From Brevibacterium yomogidense (GTDB lineage Bacteria > Actinomycetota > Actinomycetes > Actinomycetales > Brevibacteriaceae), in assembly GCF_900163715.1 (NCBI RefSeq), contig NZ_FWFF01000017.1, forward strand, positions 434,001 to 498,000: a stretch of 64,000 bases of DNA. Reading direction: 5' to 3'. The notes beneath the pieces were generated by a model. That model was not told the origin of the DNA. It saw only the letters and a program-made list of their open reading frames with translations, and made no database searches. A program made the position numbers and the translations under genes. The stretch's first letter is position 1. Each line of letters begins with the position of its first letter. Shown one piece after another: positions 42,579-51,113 of this stretch.

Positions 42579-42617
42579 TACCATGCACACGGTCGTCCTC
42601 AGGGCGGCCGTGTGCAT
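42579..42617 (+). promoter_or_regulatory. Palindrome and possible promoter ahead of murA
   Basis: ATGCACACGG (42583-42592) and CCGTGTGCAT (42608-42617) are perfect inverted arms, 15 bases apart. TACCAT (42579-42584) is a possible -10 overlapping the left arm. The structure could be an operator for murA or a transcription barrier after leuD; there is no T-tract to make it a standard terminator. Confidence 0.5.
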
Positions 42618-42662
42618 ACGGTGTCCGTCCGTACGCCAGTTCCTGACAGCAGAGGAGCCTGA

Positions 42663-43991
42663 ATGCTCAACGTCCACGGTGGAGTGCCGCTGAACGGGAC
42701 CGTGCAGGTGCGTGGTGCGAAGAACCTCGTCCCGAAGGCCATGGTCGCGTCCCTGCTCGGGGACACCCCCTCGATCCTGCGCGGTGTTCCGGCCATCAGC
42801 GACGTGGAGATCGTCACCGGTCTGCTCGAGCTCCACGGAGTGCGTGTGACGCAGGGCCCCGACCAGGGTGAGCCCGACGGCGAGCTGGTCCTCGACCCCG
42901 CGGACGTCGAACAGGGATCGATCGTCGACATCGATGCGCACGCCGGCTCATCGCGCATCCCCATCCTCCTCTGCGGACCGCTGCTGCACCGGTTGGGCGA
43001 GGCCTTCATCCCCGACCTCGGCGGATGCCGGATCGGGGACCGGCCGATCGACTTCCACCTCGAGGTGCTCCGCAAGTTCGGTGCGGTCGTGGACAAGACG
43101 CCCGGGGGCATCCGACTGTCGGCGCCTCAGCGCCTGCGCGGCACCAAGGTGAAGCTGCCGTACCCGTCTGTGGGTGCGACGGAGCAGGTGCTGCTCACCG
43201 CAGTGCGCGCAGAGGGCGTGACAGAGCTGCGGAACGCAGCGATCGAACCGGAGATCATCGATCTCGTCATGGTCCTGCAGAAGATGGGCGCATCGATCAC
43301 CGTGGACCCGGCCCGGGTCCTGCGGATCGAGGGCGTCGATCGCCTCCAGGGGTACGTGCACCGCAGCCTGCCGGACCGGAACGAGGCGGCATCCTGGGCC
43401 TCGGCGGCGCTGGCGACGGGCGGCGACATCACGGTCGCCGGAGCCCGCCAGCAGGACATGATCACGTTTCTCAACGTCTTCCGGCAGATCGGCGGCGAGT
43501 TCGACGTGCTGGAGGACGGCATCCGCTTCCGGCATCCGGGCGGCGAGCTCCAGTCCATCGTCCTCGAGACGGACGTCCACCCGGGTTTCATGACCGATTG
43601 GCAGCAGCCGCTCGCCGTGGCGCTCACCCGCGCATCCGGGATGTCGATCATCCACGAGACGGTGTATGAGAATCGGTTCGGCTTCACGGACGCGCTGCGT
43701 ACGATGGGTGCGAAGATCCAGGTCTACCGCGAGTGCCTCGGCGGCACCCCGTGCAGGTTCGGACGCCGCAACTTCCTGCACTCCGCGATCGTGTCGGGTC
43801 CGACGCCGCTCACCGCAGCGGACTTCACCGTCCCGGACCTGCGCGGCGGCTTCTCCCACATCGTCGCCGCCCTCGCAGCGGAGGGCACCTCGCGCGTCTC
43901 CGGGATCGACGTCATCAACCGCGGCTACGAGCGCTTCTCCGAGAAGCTCGACGGCCTCGGCGCCCGGACAGAGCTGGTGGCGTCGGCGTGA
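42663..43991 (+). CDS. murA: UDP-N-acetylglucosamine 1-carboxyvinyltransferase
   Basis: This enzyme performs the first committed step of peptidoglycan synthesis, enolpyruvyl transfer from PEP to UDP-GlcNAc. It has 442 residues. The fosfomycin-target cysteine is present as C122 in LGGCRIGDRPIDFHLE; mycobacteria have Asp there. GAKNLVPKAMVASLLGDTP, EPEIIDLVMVLQKMG, SLPDRNEAASWASAA and TDWQQPLAVALTRASG support the call. GAGGAG lies upstream of the ATG. The stop overlaps the GTG start of the acyltransferase gene, so murA, plsC and gpsA form one transcription unit. Confidence 0.97.
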   Translation: MLNVHGGVPLNGTVQVRGAKNLVPKAMVASLLGDTPSILRGVPAISDVEIVTGLLELHGVRVTQGPDQGEPDGELVLDPADVEQGSIVDIDAHAGSSRIPILLCGPLLHRLGEAFIPDLGGCRIGDRPIDFHLEVLRKFGAVVDKTPGGIRLSAPQRLRGTKVKLPYPSVGATEQVLLTAVRAEGVTELRNAAIEPEIIDLVMVLQKMGASITVDPARVLRIEGVDRLQGYVHRSLPDRNEAASWASAALATGGDITVAGARQQDMITFLNVFRQIGGEFDVLEDGIRFRHPGGELQSIVLETDVHPGFMTDWQQPLAVALTRASGMSIIHETVYENRFGFTDALRTMGAKIQVYRECLGGTPCRFGRRNFLHSAIVSGPTPLTAADFTVPDLRGGFSHIVAALAAEGTSRVSGIDVINRGYERFSEKLDGLGARTELVASA

Positions 43992-44866
43992 CAGATGAGG
44001 CAGCGAAGGGATCGGTCCCCTCGTCGGAGGTCCGCTACCCGGAGTTCGACGCAGCATCACTCAGGCGGAGCCTGTTCTGGGCACGACCCACGGCGGAATC
44101 GATCCGCCTCCTCCTCCGCCTGGTCACCCGGCTGTCCGTGACGGGACAGGAGAAGATCGGGAAGGGTCCGGTCATCCTCGCGCCGTTCCACGCGAGCGCC
44201 CTCGATCCACTGGTCGTCGCGATGGCGATCTGGCGCGAGGGCATCCTGCCGCACTTCCTCGCGAAGTCCAGCCTCTTCGGCGGCTTCATGGGGCGTGCGC
44301 TGGTGACGATGGGGCAGATCCCGGTGCTGCGCGCATCGACCAGGGCCGGGGACTCACTCGTCCATGCGAAGCGCGCGCTGGCGGCGGGTCAGACCGTCGT
44401 CATCTACCCGCAGGGCACGCTGACGAAGGATCCGCAGCTGTGGCCGCAGGCGGCGAAGACGGGCGTCTCCCGGCTGGCGATCGAGACCGGGGCACCGGTG
44501 GTCCCCATCGCCCACTGGGGACTGGATCGCGTCATGCCGGTAGGCGCGAAGAAGCTCACCCCGCGTCCGTTCAGCGCTGTGCGCGTGCACTTCGGTGATC
44601 CGCTCATGCCGCCGGCCGGCGGCGACGGGCACACCTCGTCCGCTCTGGCCCGCGGCTTCGCCGATCGGGTGACGGCTGGCATCGCGGCGGATGTCGCCGC
44701 GCTGCGCGGGGTCCCCCTCCCGCAGCGCTTCCAGGACACGATCGACGCCTGGGACGCGGACGACCGCACAGACGCGGACGACCGAACAGACGCCCGGGCC
44801 CGCACAGATGCTCAGAACCGCACAGACGCGCATACCGCTACAGCGGATGATGAGGAGACACGATGA
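43988..44866 (+). CDS. plsC: 1-acyl-glycerol-3-phosphate acyltransferase family protein
   Basis: This phospholipid-synthesis acyltransferase has 292 residues. The HxxxxD catalytic motif is FHASALDPLV, followed by the binding motifs AKSSLFGGFMGRALVTMGQI, VVIYPQGTLTKDPQ and GAPVVPIAHWG. The GTG at 43988 overlaps the murA stop (GTGA). The C-terminus consists of DADDRT-type hexapeptide repeats (18-base units, about 44755-44830). It is coupled to gpsA, which supplies glycerol-3-phosphate, the backbone of the same pathway. Confidence 0.93.
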   Translation: MTDEAAKGSVPSSEVRYPEFDAASLRRSLFWARPTAESIRLLLRLVTRLSVTGQEKIGKGPVILAPFHASALDPLVVAMAIWREGILPHFLAKSSLFGGFMGRALVTMGQIPVLRASTRAGDSLVHAKRALAAGQTVVIYPQGTLTKDPQLWPQAAKTGVSRLAIETGAPVVPIAHWGLDRVMPVGAKKLTPRPFSAVRVHFGDPLMPPAGGDGHTSSALARGFADRVTAGIAADVAALRGVPLPQRFQDTIDAWDADDRTDADDRTDARARTDAQNRTDAHTATADDEETR

Positions 44867-45867
44867 GGACTGCAGTGCTGGGAGCAGGCTCTTGGGGCAC
44901 GACGTTCGCCAAGGTCGTCGGTGACGCGGGCAATCCGGTCACGGTGTGGGCCCGCCGCGACGAGGTCGCGCGCGAGATCACGGAGAAGGGGACGAACAGC
45001 GCCTACCTCGGTGACATCCCGCTGGGGCACAACGTCTCCGCGCAGACCGACGCCGCCGCAGCACTCGCCGATTCCGACGTCGTCGTGCTCGCCGTGCCTG
45101 CGCAGTCGCTGCGGGACAACCTCGAAGCGGTGGCCGCGTCGCTCCCGCCGGAAGCGGTCATCGTGAGCCTCATGAAGGGCATCGAGCGGACGACGGGCAA
45201 GAGGATGAGCGAGGTGATCGCGGAGTCGACCGGCCACGATCCGTCGCGCATCGCCGTGGTGTCCGGTCCGAACCTCGCGAAGGAGATCGCGCAGGAGCAG
45301 CCCACCGCGACAGTCGTCGCCGCACCGGACGTCCGGACCGCGGAGATCGTCGCTGAACTGTCCGCGAACTCCTACTTCCGTCCCTACACGAACACGGACG
45401 TGGTGGGCGTCGAGCTGGGCGGTGCGGTCAAGAACGTCATCGCACTGGCCGTCGGCATGTGCGACGGTCAGGGACTGGGCGACAATTCGAAGGCCTCGAT
45501 CATCACGCGCGGGCTCGCGGAGACGACGCGCCTGGCGCTGGCGATGGGCGCCGAGGCCCACACACTGTCCGGCCTGGCCGGACTGGGCGACCTGGTCGCC
45601 ACCTGCGCCTCACCGCTGTCGCGCAACCGCAGCTTCGGGGGGCTGCTGGGCACCGGTCTCACGGTCGAGGAGGCCGCGGAGCGGACGAAGCAGGTCGCCG
45701 AGGGTGTGAAGTCGGCGAGCGCGGTCCTGGCGATCGGGGAGGCGAACGGAGTCGAACTGCCGATCACGCAGGCCGTGAGCGCCGTCATCGACGGTCGTCT
45801 GCGGGTTGACGAACTGGGACCTCTCCTGTTGGCTCGAAAGCGCAAGCACGAAGGTCCGGTCCGCTGA
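44863..45867 (+). CDS. gpsA: Glycerol-3-phosphate dehydrogenase [NAD(P)+]
   Basis: This enzyme reduces dihydroxyacetone phosphate to glycerol-3-phosphate for phospholipid synthesis. It has 334 residues. The nucleotide-binding turn is [70 protein letters not shown], the catalytic Lys in [17 protein letters not shown] and [19 protein letters not shown] are family hallmarks. Its ATG overlaps the plsC stop as ATGA. Confidence 0.97.
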   Translation: MRTAVLGAGSWGTTFAKVVGDAGNPVTVWARRDEVAREITEKGTNSAYLGDIPLGHNVSAQTDAAAALADSDVVVLAVPAQSLRDNLEAVAASLPPEAVIVSLMKGIERTTGKRMSEVIAESTGHDPSRIAVVSGPNLAKEIAQEQPTATVVAAPDVRTAEIVAELSANSYFRPYTNTDVVGVELGGAVKNVIALAVGMCDGQGLGDNSKASIITRGLAETTRLALAMGAEAHTLSGLAGLGDLVATCASPLSRNRSFGGLLGTGLTVEEAAERTKQVAEGVKSASAVLAIGEANGVELPITQAVSAVIDGRLRVDELGPLLLARKRKHEGPVR

Positions 45868-45901
45868 GCGGTCCGGCGCGACGCACACGAGAGGACCACC
45901 T

Positions 45902-46429
45902 GTGAACTCCCCATTCCACAAGCTCAACGATCTTCCCCGCTTCGACGTGACCAGCACGGACATCGCGGAGGGCCAGGAGCTCGCCGCACCGCAGACATCC
46001 GGGAAGATGGGCGTCCCCGGCGGCGAGGACGTCTCACCCCAGCTGTCGTGGTCGGGATTCCCCGAGGGCACGAAGGCGTTCGCCGTCACGAGCTTCGACC
46101 CGGATGCCCCCACCGGTTCGGGATTCTGGCACTGGACGGTCACGAATCTCCCCGCGGATGTGACCGAGCTTCCGTCCGGTGCGGGTGCCCCGGACAGCGG
46201 CCTGCTGCCGGAAGGCGCGATCACCGTCCGCAACGACGCCGGCGCGCACGAGTTCGTGGGTGCGGCACCGCCCGCCGGGCACGGACCGCACCGGTACTTC
46301 TTCATCGTCCACGCGCTCGACGAGCCACTGGACGTCGACGCGGACGCGACGCCGGCATTCGTCGGCTTCAACCTGTTCTTCCACTCGATCGGCCGTGCGT
46401 GGATCGAGACCACCTACGAAGCGAAGTGA
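45902..46429 (+). CDS. YbhB/YbcL family Raf kinase inhibitor-like (PEBP) protein
   Basis: This is a 175-residue cytoplasmic PEBP-fold protein. The ligand-pocket motifs are [39 protein letters not shown] and the C-terminal [19 protein letters not shown]. The GTG at 45902 has GAGAGGA upstream. It is sandwiched between gpsA and ddl. Bacterial PEBP proteins lack an agreed biochemical role; phosphate- or phospholipid-like ligands are proposed for the family. Confidence 0.92.
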   Translation: MNSPFHKLNDLPRFDVTSTDIAEGQELAAPQTSGKMGVPGGEDVSPQLSWSGFPEGTKAFAVTSFDPDAPTGSGFWHWTVTNLPADVTELPSGAGAPDSGLLPEGAITVRNDAGAHEFVGAAPPAGHGPHRYFFIVHALDEPLDVDADATPAFVGFNLFFHSIGRAWIETTYEAK

Positions 46430-46438
46430 CACCAGCGC

Positions 46439-47560
46439 ATGAACTCACCTGATCCCCGTCCCGTCGTCGCCGTCCTGTTCGGCGGACGCTCGTCCGAGCA
46501 CTCCGTCAGCTGCGTCACGGCAGCCGGCGTCCTCAAGGCGCTGGACGACGAGCGCTATAGGGTGCTGCCGATCGGGATGACCCGCGACGGCGTCTGTCGG
46601 ATCGTCGAGGATGCTGAGGGCTTCCGCTTCGATCCGGAGCTGATGCCGGAGGTCGTCGACGATGGGACGGAGATCATCTTCCCCCTCGACGTGCGGCGCA
46701 GCCCGCTGCGTGTCAGGGGCGCGGACGGAATGGTAGAGGACCTCGCCGTCGTCGACGTCTTCTTCCCGGTCCTCCACGGTCCGTTCGGTGAGGACGGGAC
46801 CGTGCAGGGCGTCTTCGAGCTCATGGACGTGCCGTACGTGGGCAGCGGCGTCCTGAGCTCTGCGATCGGCATGGACAAGCGGTTCATGAAGGCCGTGCTC
46901 CGCGATGCGGGGGTTCCCACGAGCCCGTGGGAGCCCGTCACCGTGCGCCAGCTGCGCACTGATCGCGCGTCAGTCGTCGAACGGATCCGCACGCTGGGAT
47001 CCACGCTGTTCGTGAAGCCCGCGAACGCGGGATCTTCCATGGGCGTGACGAAGGTGTCGGATCCGTCGGATGACGCGGCACTGGACGCCGCACTCGCAGA
47101 GGCATTCGCCCACGACTCCGCAGCGATCGTCGAACCGATGATCGTCGGCCGTGAGATCGAATGCGGAGTGATCGGCACGCGCTTCCACGAGGGTCCGCGG
47201 GCCTCCGTGCCCGGAGAGATCGAGGTGACCGGCGCGGACTTCTACGACTTCGACACGAAGTACATGAATGCGGACGCCGTGAGGATCAGCTGCCCGGCGG
47301 ACATCGACGCGGCGGCATCGGCACGGGTGCAGGATCTCGCGTGCCGGACGTTCGACGCGTTCGACTGCTCGGGCCTCGCACGCGTCGACACCTTCGTCAC
47401 GGAGTCCGGTGAGGTCCTCGTCAACGAGATCAACACACTGCCCGGCTTCACCCCCACCTCGATGTTCCCGGTGCTCTGGGAGCACAGCGGCATGCGCTAC
47501 GAGGAGCTCGTCGAGGCGCTTGTGGACATCGCACTGCGCGACCACCGCGCGGCGGGCTGA
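46439..47560 (+). CDS. ddl: D-alanine--D-alanine ligase
   Basis: This ATP-grasp ligase joins two D-alanines for the peptidoglycan pentapeptide. It has 373 residues. The first domain has VLFGGRSSEHSVSCVTAAGV, the centre VFPVLHGPFGEDGTVQGVFE, PYVGSGVLSSAIGMDKRFMK and KPANAGSSMGVTKVSD, and the C-terminal catalytic part RVDTFVTESGEVLVNEINTL followed by PGFTPTSMFP. It begins nine bases after the PEBP gene. The convergent DUF3515 gene ends 21 bases beyond its stop. Confidence 0.97.
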   Translation: MNSPDPRPVVAVLFGGRSSEHSVSCVTAAGVLKALDDERYRVLPIGMTRDGVCRIVEDAEGFRFDPELMPEVVDDGTEIIFPLDVRRSPLRVRGADGMVEDLAVVDVFFPVLHGPFGEDGTVQGVFELMDVPYVGSGVLSSAIGMDKRFMKAVLRDAGVPTSPWEPVTVRQLRTDRASVVERIRTLGSTLFVKPANAGSSMGVTKVSDPSDDAALDAALAEAFAHDSAAIVEPMIVGREIECGVIGTRFHEGPRASVPGEIEVTGADFYDFDTKYMNADAVRISCPADIDAAASARVQDLACRTFDAFDCSGLARVDTFVTESGEVLVNEINTLPGFTPTSMFPVLWEHSGMRYEELVEALVDIALRDHRAAG

Positions 47561-47581
47561 GTCCGGCAGATCCGACCGGGC

Positions 47582-48112
47582 TCAGGCTCCTGCGGGAGCC
47601 TCGCCGTCCACCTGCTCCGCGTCCTCGACGGACACGCACTCCGCCGTCTGCTCGATGTCGCTCACTGCGGAGGACACCGACGCGAGAGCCGTGGCACCGG
47701 AGACCTCTGTGGGGGTGACCAGCACCTCGACAGCGGGGGTGCGGCCGTAGGTGACGAACTGCCAGGTGTCCTCGTCCGCGCGCACCTGCACCCAGTCGAC
47801 GCCGTCGACGTTGACGCAGGGGTCCGTCGTGGGTGCCGGCGGTGCGACCCCGCAGCGCACGATCACACTCGCGGGCTCGCCCCATGCGGTCGTGCCCTGG
47901 GACGACGTGGTCCGCTGCTGCAGCTCATTGAGCTCATCCGGCATGAGGAGCATCGGCAGCGCGCAGTCGGGGTCCGCCGCGTCCTCCGCGGGATCGACCA
48001 CCAGCATGCTCGTGCAGCCTGCCAGCGTCACGAGGGCCGCGGCCGCAGCGACCCCGGCGGAAGTCCGGAAGAGCGTGCGGCGGGACGGCGAGCGGAGGGG
48101 ACGGAAGCGCAT
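47582..48112 (-). CDS. DUF3515-family lipoprotein
   Basis: This is a 176-residue exported protein. Residues 1-33 form a lipoprotein signal peptide: Arg-rich start, hydrophobic core and lipobox LAGC (Cys near 33). The mature part has ADPDCALPMLLMPDEL, WGEPASVIVRCGVAPP, and a cluster of cysteines that probably form disulfides (CALP, CGV, CVNV, ECVSV). This is the DUF3515 pattern, conserved in actinobacteria beside ddl/thiL. The function is unknown. TACCCT seven bases before the ATG predicts a leaderless mRNA. Confidence 0.88.
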   Translation of the reverse strand: MRFRPLRSPSRRTLFRTSAGVAAAAALVTLAGCTSMLVVDPAEDAADPDCALPMLLMPDELNELQQRTTSSQGTTAWGEPASVIVRCGVAPPAPTTDPCVNVDGVDWVQVRADEDTWQFVTYGRTPAVEVLVTPTEVSGATALASVSSAVSDIEQTAECVSVEDAEQVDGEAPAGA

Positions 48113-48180
48113 AGTGCTCAGGGTACTGGTCGTGGCGGAGACCCGTTCCGTCGTGTCGCGGCACGGGACCGATGATCCCG

Positions 48181-48287
48181 CGCACGCACTGCGCGTGCCT
48201 CGCGCACGCCTCGCGCACGCCTCACGCACGCACTGCGCACGCCTCACGCACGCACTGCGCACGCCCCGCGCACGCACTGCGCGTGCC
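48181..48287. repeat. CGCACGCACTGCGCACGCCT tandem repeats
   Basis: Degenerate 10- and 20-22-base units of CGCACGCACTGCG and CACGCCTCA fill this stretch between the divergent DUF3515 and thiL genes. No TPP-riboswitch-like sequence is visible here. A CATACT box (48318-48323) six bases before the thiL ATG is a possible -10. Confidence 0.8.
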
Positions 48288-48329
48288 GGTGGTCGATCCC
48301 GAGTCCGTGCCTGCAGGCATACTGGGGGA

Positions 48330-49490
48330 ATGAGCACAGAGCCCACCTTCGCGGACCTCGGCGAGGACCGCATCGTCGCCCGGATCCTCGCACGCATCCC
48401 CGCCGCGGAACAGGTCCTCATCGGACCGGGTGACGACGCGGCGGTGTCGGAGGCGCCGGGACGGCTCGTGAGCACTGCGGACATGCTGGTGGAGGGGGAG
48501 GACTTCCTGCACGGCTGGCTCGACCCCCGCAGGCTCGGGGTCAAAGCCGCCGCGCAGAACCTCGCGGATGTCTGCGCCATGGGTGCTCGGCCCACCGGTC
48601 TGCTGCTGTCGTTGGCCGCACCGGGGAGCACGTCTGCCGCGTTCGTGGACGGACTGGTGGACGGGCTCGTCGAAGAAGCGGCGCGGGCGGGGGCATCGGT
48701 GCTCGGGGGCGACCTCTCCGAAGCACCCCAGATCGTCATCGCCGTGACCGCGCTCGGAAGCCTCCCCGTCGACGCGCTGCCCTTCACCCGCACCGCGGCG
48801 GAAGCAGGGTACGACGTCCTGCTGGGTGGGCAGACGGGCTGGGCGGCTGCCGGACTCGACCTCCTCCTCGCGTCCGGAGGCGTCCTCCCCGATAGCGTCC
48901 CTCCGCTGCACGCCCGCGCCATCGAGGCCCAGCGCGCCCCGCGACCGGAGTATGAGTCCGTGGACGTGCTCCGCACCAGCCTCGACGCGTTCGGGGCAGT
49001 CGGCGAAGACTCCGCGGCTGGTTGGGCAGCGGACGCGACCCGTGCCGCTCTCATCGATCTCTCGGATGGCCTGGCATCGGACGCCGGCAGGATGGCACGG
49101 GCCTCGGGCGTGGTGATCGACCTCGACGGGACGGCGCTCGATGCGCTTGCCCAGGACCTCATACCGCTCGCGGCGGACGTGCTCGCGAGGCGAGGGGCAC
49201 CGGAGTCTTCGGGTGACGACGCGGCGACCGGCGAGGACCGGGCGCTGGCCCTGGCGCGCCGATGGGTGCTGACAGGAGGCGAGGACCACGGCTTCCTCAC
49301 GGCGGTGCCCGCAGGTGCGGATCCGCTAGGGTGGACGTCGATCGGACGAGTGCGATCGGTCACCGGATCAGGCGACGACGCGCTCGGCTCACCAGGAGTG
49401 TGCGTGGACGGAGTCCCACTGGCGGACTCGGGATTCGTCCGTGCGGACCCTGACGGCGGCTTCCGACATTTCAGTGGTGTGGAGGGATGA
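48330..49490 (+). CDS. thiL: Thiamine-monophosphate kinase
   Basis: This enzyme phosphorylates thiamine monophosphate to the active cofactor. It has 386 residues with an AIR-synthase-like fold. Motifs are VLIGPGDDAAVSEAPGRLV, STADMLVEGEDFLHGWLDP, KAAAQNLADVCAMGARPTGL, LGGDLSEAPQIVIAVTALG, ALIDLSDGLASDAGRMA and LTGGEDHGFLTAVP. GGGGGA lies just before the ATG. The stop TGA abuts the GTG of the DAK2 gene, so the two are coupled. Confidence 0.95.
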   Translation: MSTEPTFADLGEDRIVARILARIPAAEQVLIGPGDDAAVSEAPGRLVSTADMLVEGEDFLHGWLDPRRLGVKAAAQNLADVCAMGARPTGLLLSLAAPGSTSAAFVDGLVDGLVEEAARAGASVLGGDLSEAPQIVIAVTALGSLPVDALPFTRTAAEAGYDVLLGGQTGWAAAGLDLLLASGGVLPDSVPPLHARAIEAQRAPRPEYESVDVLRTSLDAFGAVGEDSAAGWAADATRAALIDLSDGLASDAGRMARASGVVIDLDGTALDALAQDLIPLAADVLARRGAPESSGDDAATGEDRALALARRWVLTGGEDHGFLTAVPAGADPLGWTSIGRVRSVTGSGDDALGSPGVCVDGVPLADSGFVRADPDGGFRHFSGVEG

Positions 49491-51113
49491 GTGCGCAGGA
49501 GGAACGGGTCCGGGCGTGACCCGCGGGCAGACGTCCGCATCAATGGACGCCTCGCCGCCCGCTGGGCGAAGCGCACCGTCGACCGCCTGCGGCGCGAGCG
49601 CGGCGGCATCAACGCGATCAACGTGTTCCCTGTCCCGGACGGGGACACGGGCACGAACCTCTATCACACGGTGCGCTCCGCCTACCGCGCCGTCGAATCG
49701 CTCGACGGGGCGGTGACGCTTCCGGATGTCATCGACGCGATGGCGACCGGCGCCCAGCGCGGGGCGCGCGGCAACTCCGGCCTCATCCTCTCTGTGGCGC
49801 TGCGCGGTGTCGCGGACGCACTGGTGGGAGTCGAAGTGCCGGACTCTCCCGCGTTCGCCGCGGCGCTCGAGCTCGCCGCGTCCCGTGCGCGCGAAGCGAT
49901 CGTCGCACCCGTGGACGGCACGATGGTGACGGTGCTCGATGCGATGGCGGAGGAGGCACGTGAGCGGGCGGACGCCGGCGACGACCTGATCAGGCTCGTG
50001 AGTGCCGTGCGCGATCGCTCCCGCACAGCACTGCGCGAGACGACCGGCCAGCTGCCCGTCCTCCGGGAGAACAGCGTCGTCGACGCCGGGTCCTCCGGCA
50101 TCGTCGAACTCTTCGATCTGCTCTACCTCACGGTCACCGGCAGCGATCCCACGGGCCGCGACAGCGGGACTGACGACTCAGCTGACGACGGCGGCGACGC
50201 GCCTGCCGACCGCGGCCCGCTCGAGACGCTCCACCTGGGAGGCGGGGAGACGGGACTCGAACTGGTGGCGCACCTGGGCGAGTCGAAGGATCGGACCCGT
50301 CCGCTCAAGCGCGCCCTGGCCCGCGCCGGCGGCACGAGCATCGTCGTGAACTGGCCGATGGTGCACGTCCACACGGCGGAGGGCGGCGGCATCGATGACG
50401 CGCGGAGGCTGCTCGACGTCATGGACACCCACGGCGTCGTGGATCTGCGCGTCGAAGACCTGTCCGTGCGCCGACCCGACGGGGATCCGTCGGGCCTCAT
50501 CGCACTGGCCGATGGACCCGGCCTCCTGCTGTCGCTCGCCCTGACGGAAGCCGTCGCCGTCCACTCCGGACGCGCTGATCTGCGGGAGGTCGTCGCCGAC
50601 CTCGTCGCGCTGGCGGAGGGCCCCGTGTTCATCCTCCCGGACTCCGCCGCCGCCGCAGACGCCGTCGCCGGACTCCCGGGCGCGAAGGCGCTGAGGACGC
50701 GCGATGTCGCCTCGGTCGTGGCGGCAGCGGCCGTGTTCGATCCCTGGGCGGAAGGGGACGACCTCCACGCCGACATGGCCGAAGCGGCCGCGGGCACCCG
50801 CGTGGGCGCGGTCGTGACCGCAGGAGAGGACCACGGCGAAGGGCCGCTCATGTACGCGGCCGGCGATGCGCTGACGGTCATCGACGGTCGTGTCCGCGCA
50901 GTGGAGAGTGACGCAGAGGCAGCGGCCCTCGCTCTCGTCGATCGACTGCTGGGTGCGGGTGGAGACCTCGTCACCCTGCTCACCGGCGCGGATGCTCCCG
51001 CGGCCGCGATCGGACGGCTGCGCACCCACATCGACGCCCAGCACGCCGACGCGGAAGTCGTGGTCGTCGACGGGGGGCAGAGCGGCTCCTGGGTGGTGGT
51101 CGGTGTTGAGTGA
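49491..51113 (+). CDS. DAK2 domain / FakA-like kinase family protein
   Basis: This 540-residue protein has an N-terminal DhaL/DAK2 nucleotide-binding domain: NAINVFPVPDGDTGTNLYHT near residues 41-60, GAQRGARGNSGLILSVALRG, and LRENSVVDAGSSGIVELFDL. The C-terminal half is the DegV-linked FakA-type region (LGESKDRTRPLKRALARAGG, ADGPGLLLSLALTEAVAVHS, GAVVTAGEDHGEGPLMYAAG). In firmicutes FakA phosphorylates fatty acids presented by FakB; here the partner is not in the window. It lies immediately before recG, a conserved order. A Ser/Asp/Gly-rich linker spans about 220-245. Confidence 0.9.
   Translation: MRRRNGSGRDPRADVRINGRLAARWAKRTVDRLRRERGGINAINVFPVPDGDTGTNLYHTVRSAYRAVESLDGAVTLPDVIDAMATGAQRGARGNSGLILSVALRGVADALVGVEVPDSPAFAAALELAASRAREAIVAPVDGTMVTVLDAMAEEARERADAGDDLIRLVSAVRDRSRTALRETTGQLPVLRENSVVDAGSSGIVELFDLLYLTVTGSDPTGRDSGTDDSADDGGDAPADRGPLETLHLGGGETGLELVAHLGESKDRTRPLKRALARAGGTSIVVNWPMVHVHTAEGGGIDDARRLLDVMDTHGVVDLRVEDLSVRRPDGDPSGLIALADGPGLLLSLALTEAVAVHSGRADLREVVADLVALAEGPVFILPDSAAAADAVAGLPGAKALRTRDVASVVAAAAVFDPWAEGDDLHADMAEAAAGTRVGAVVTAGEDHGEGPLMYAAGDALTVIDGRVRAVESDAEAAALALVDRLLGAGGDLVTLLTGADAPAAAIGRLRTHIDAQHADAEVVVVDGGQSGSWVVVGVE

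Noticed and set aside
48113..48329. Possible TPP riboswitch before thiL
   Set aside because: The interval is made of CGCACGC repeats and lacks the conserved CUGAGA and related TPP elements; thiL also appears to start very close to its -10 box.
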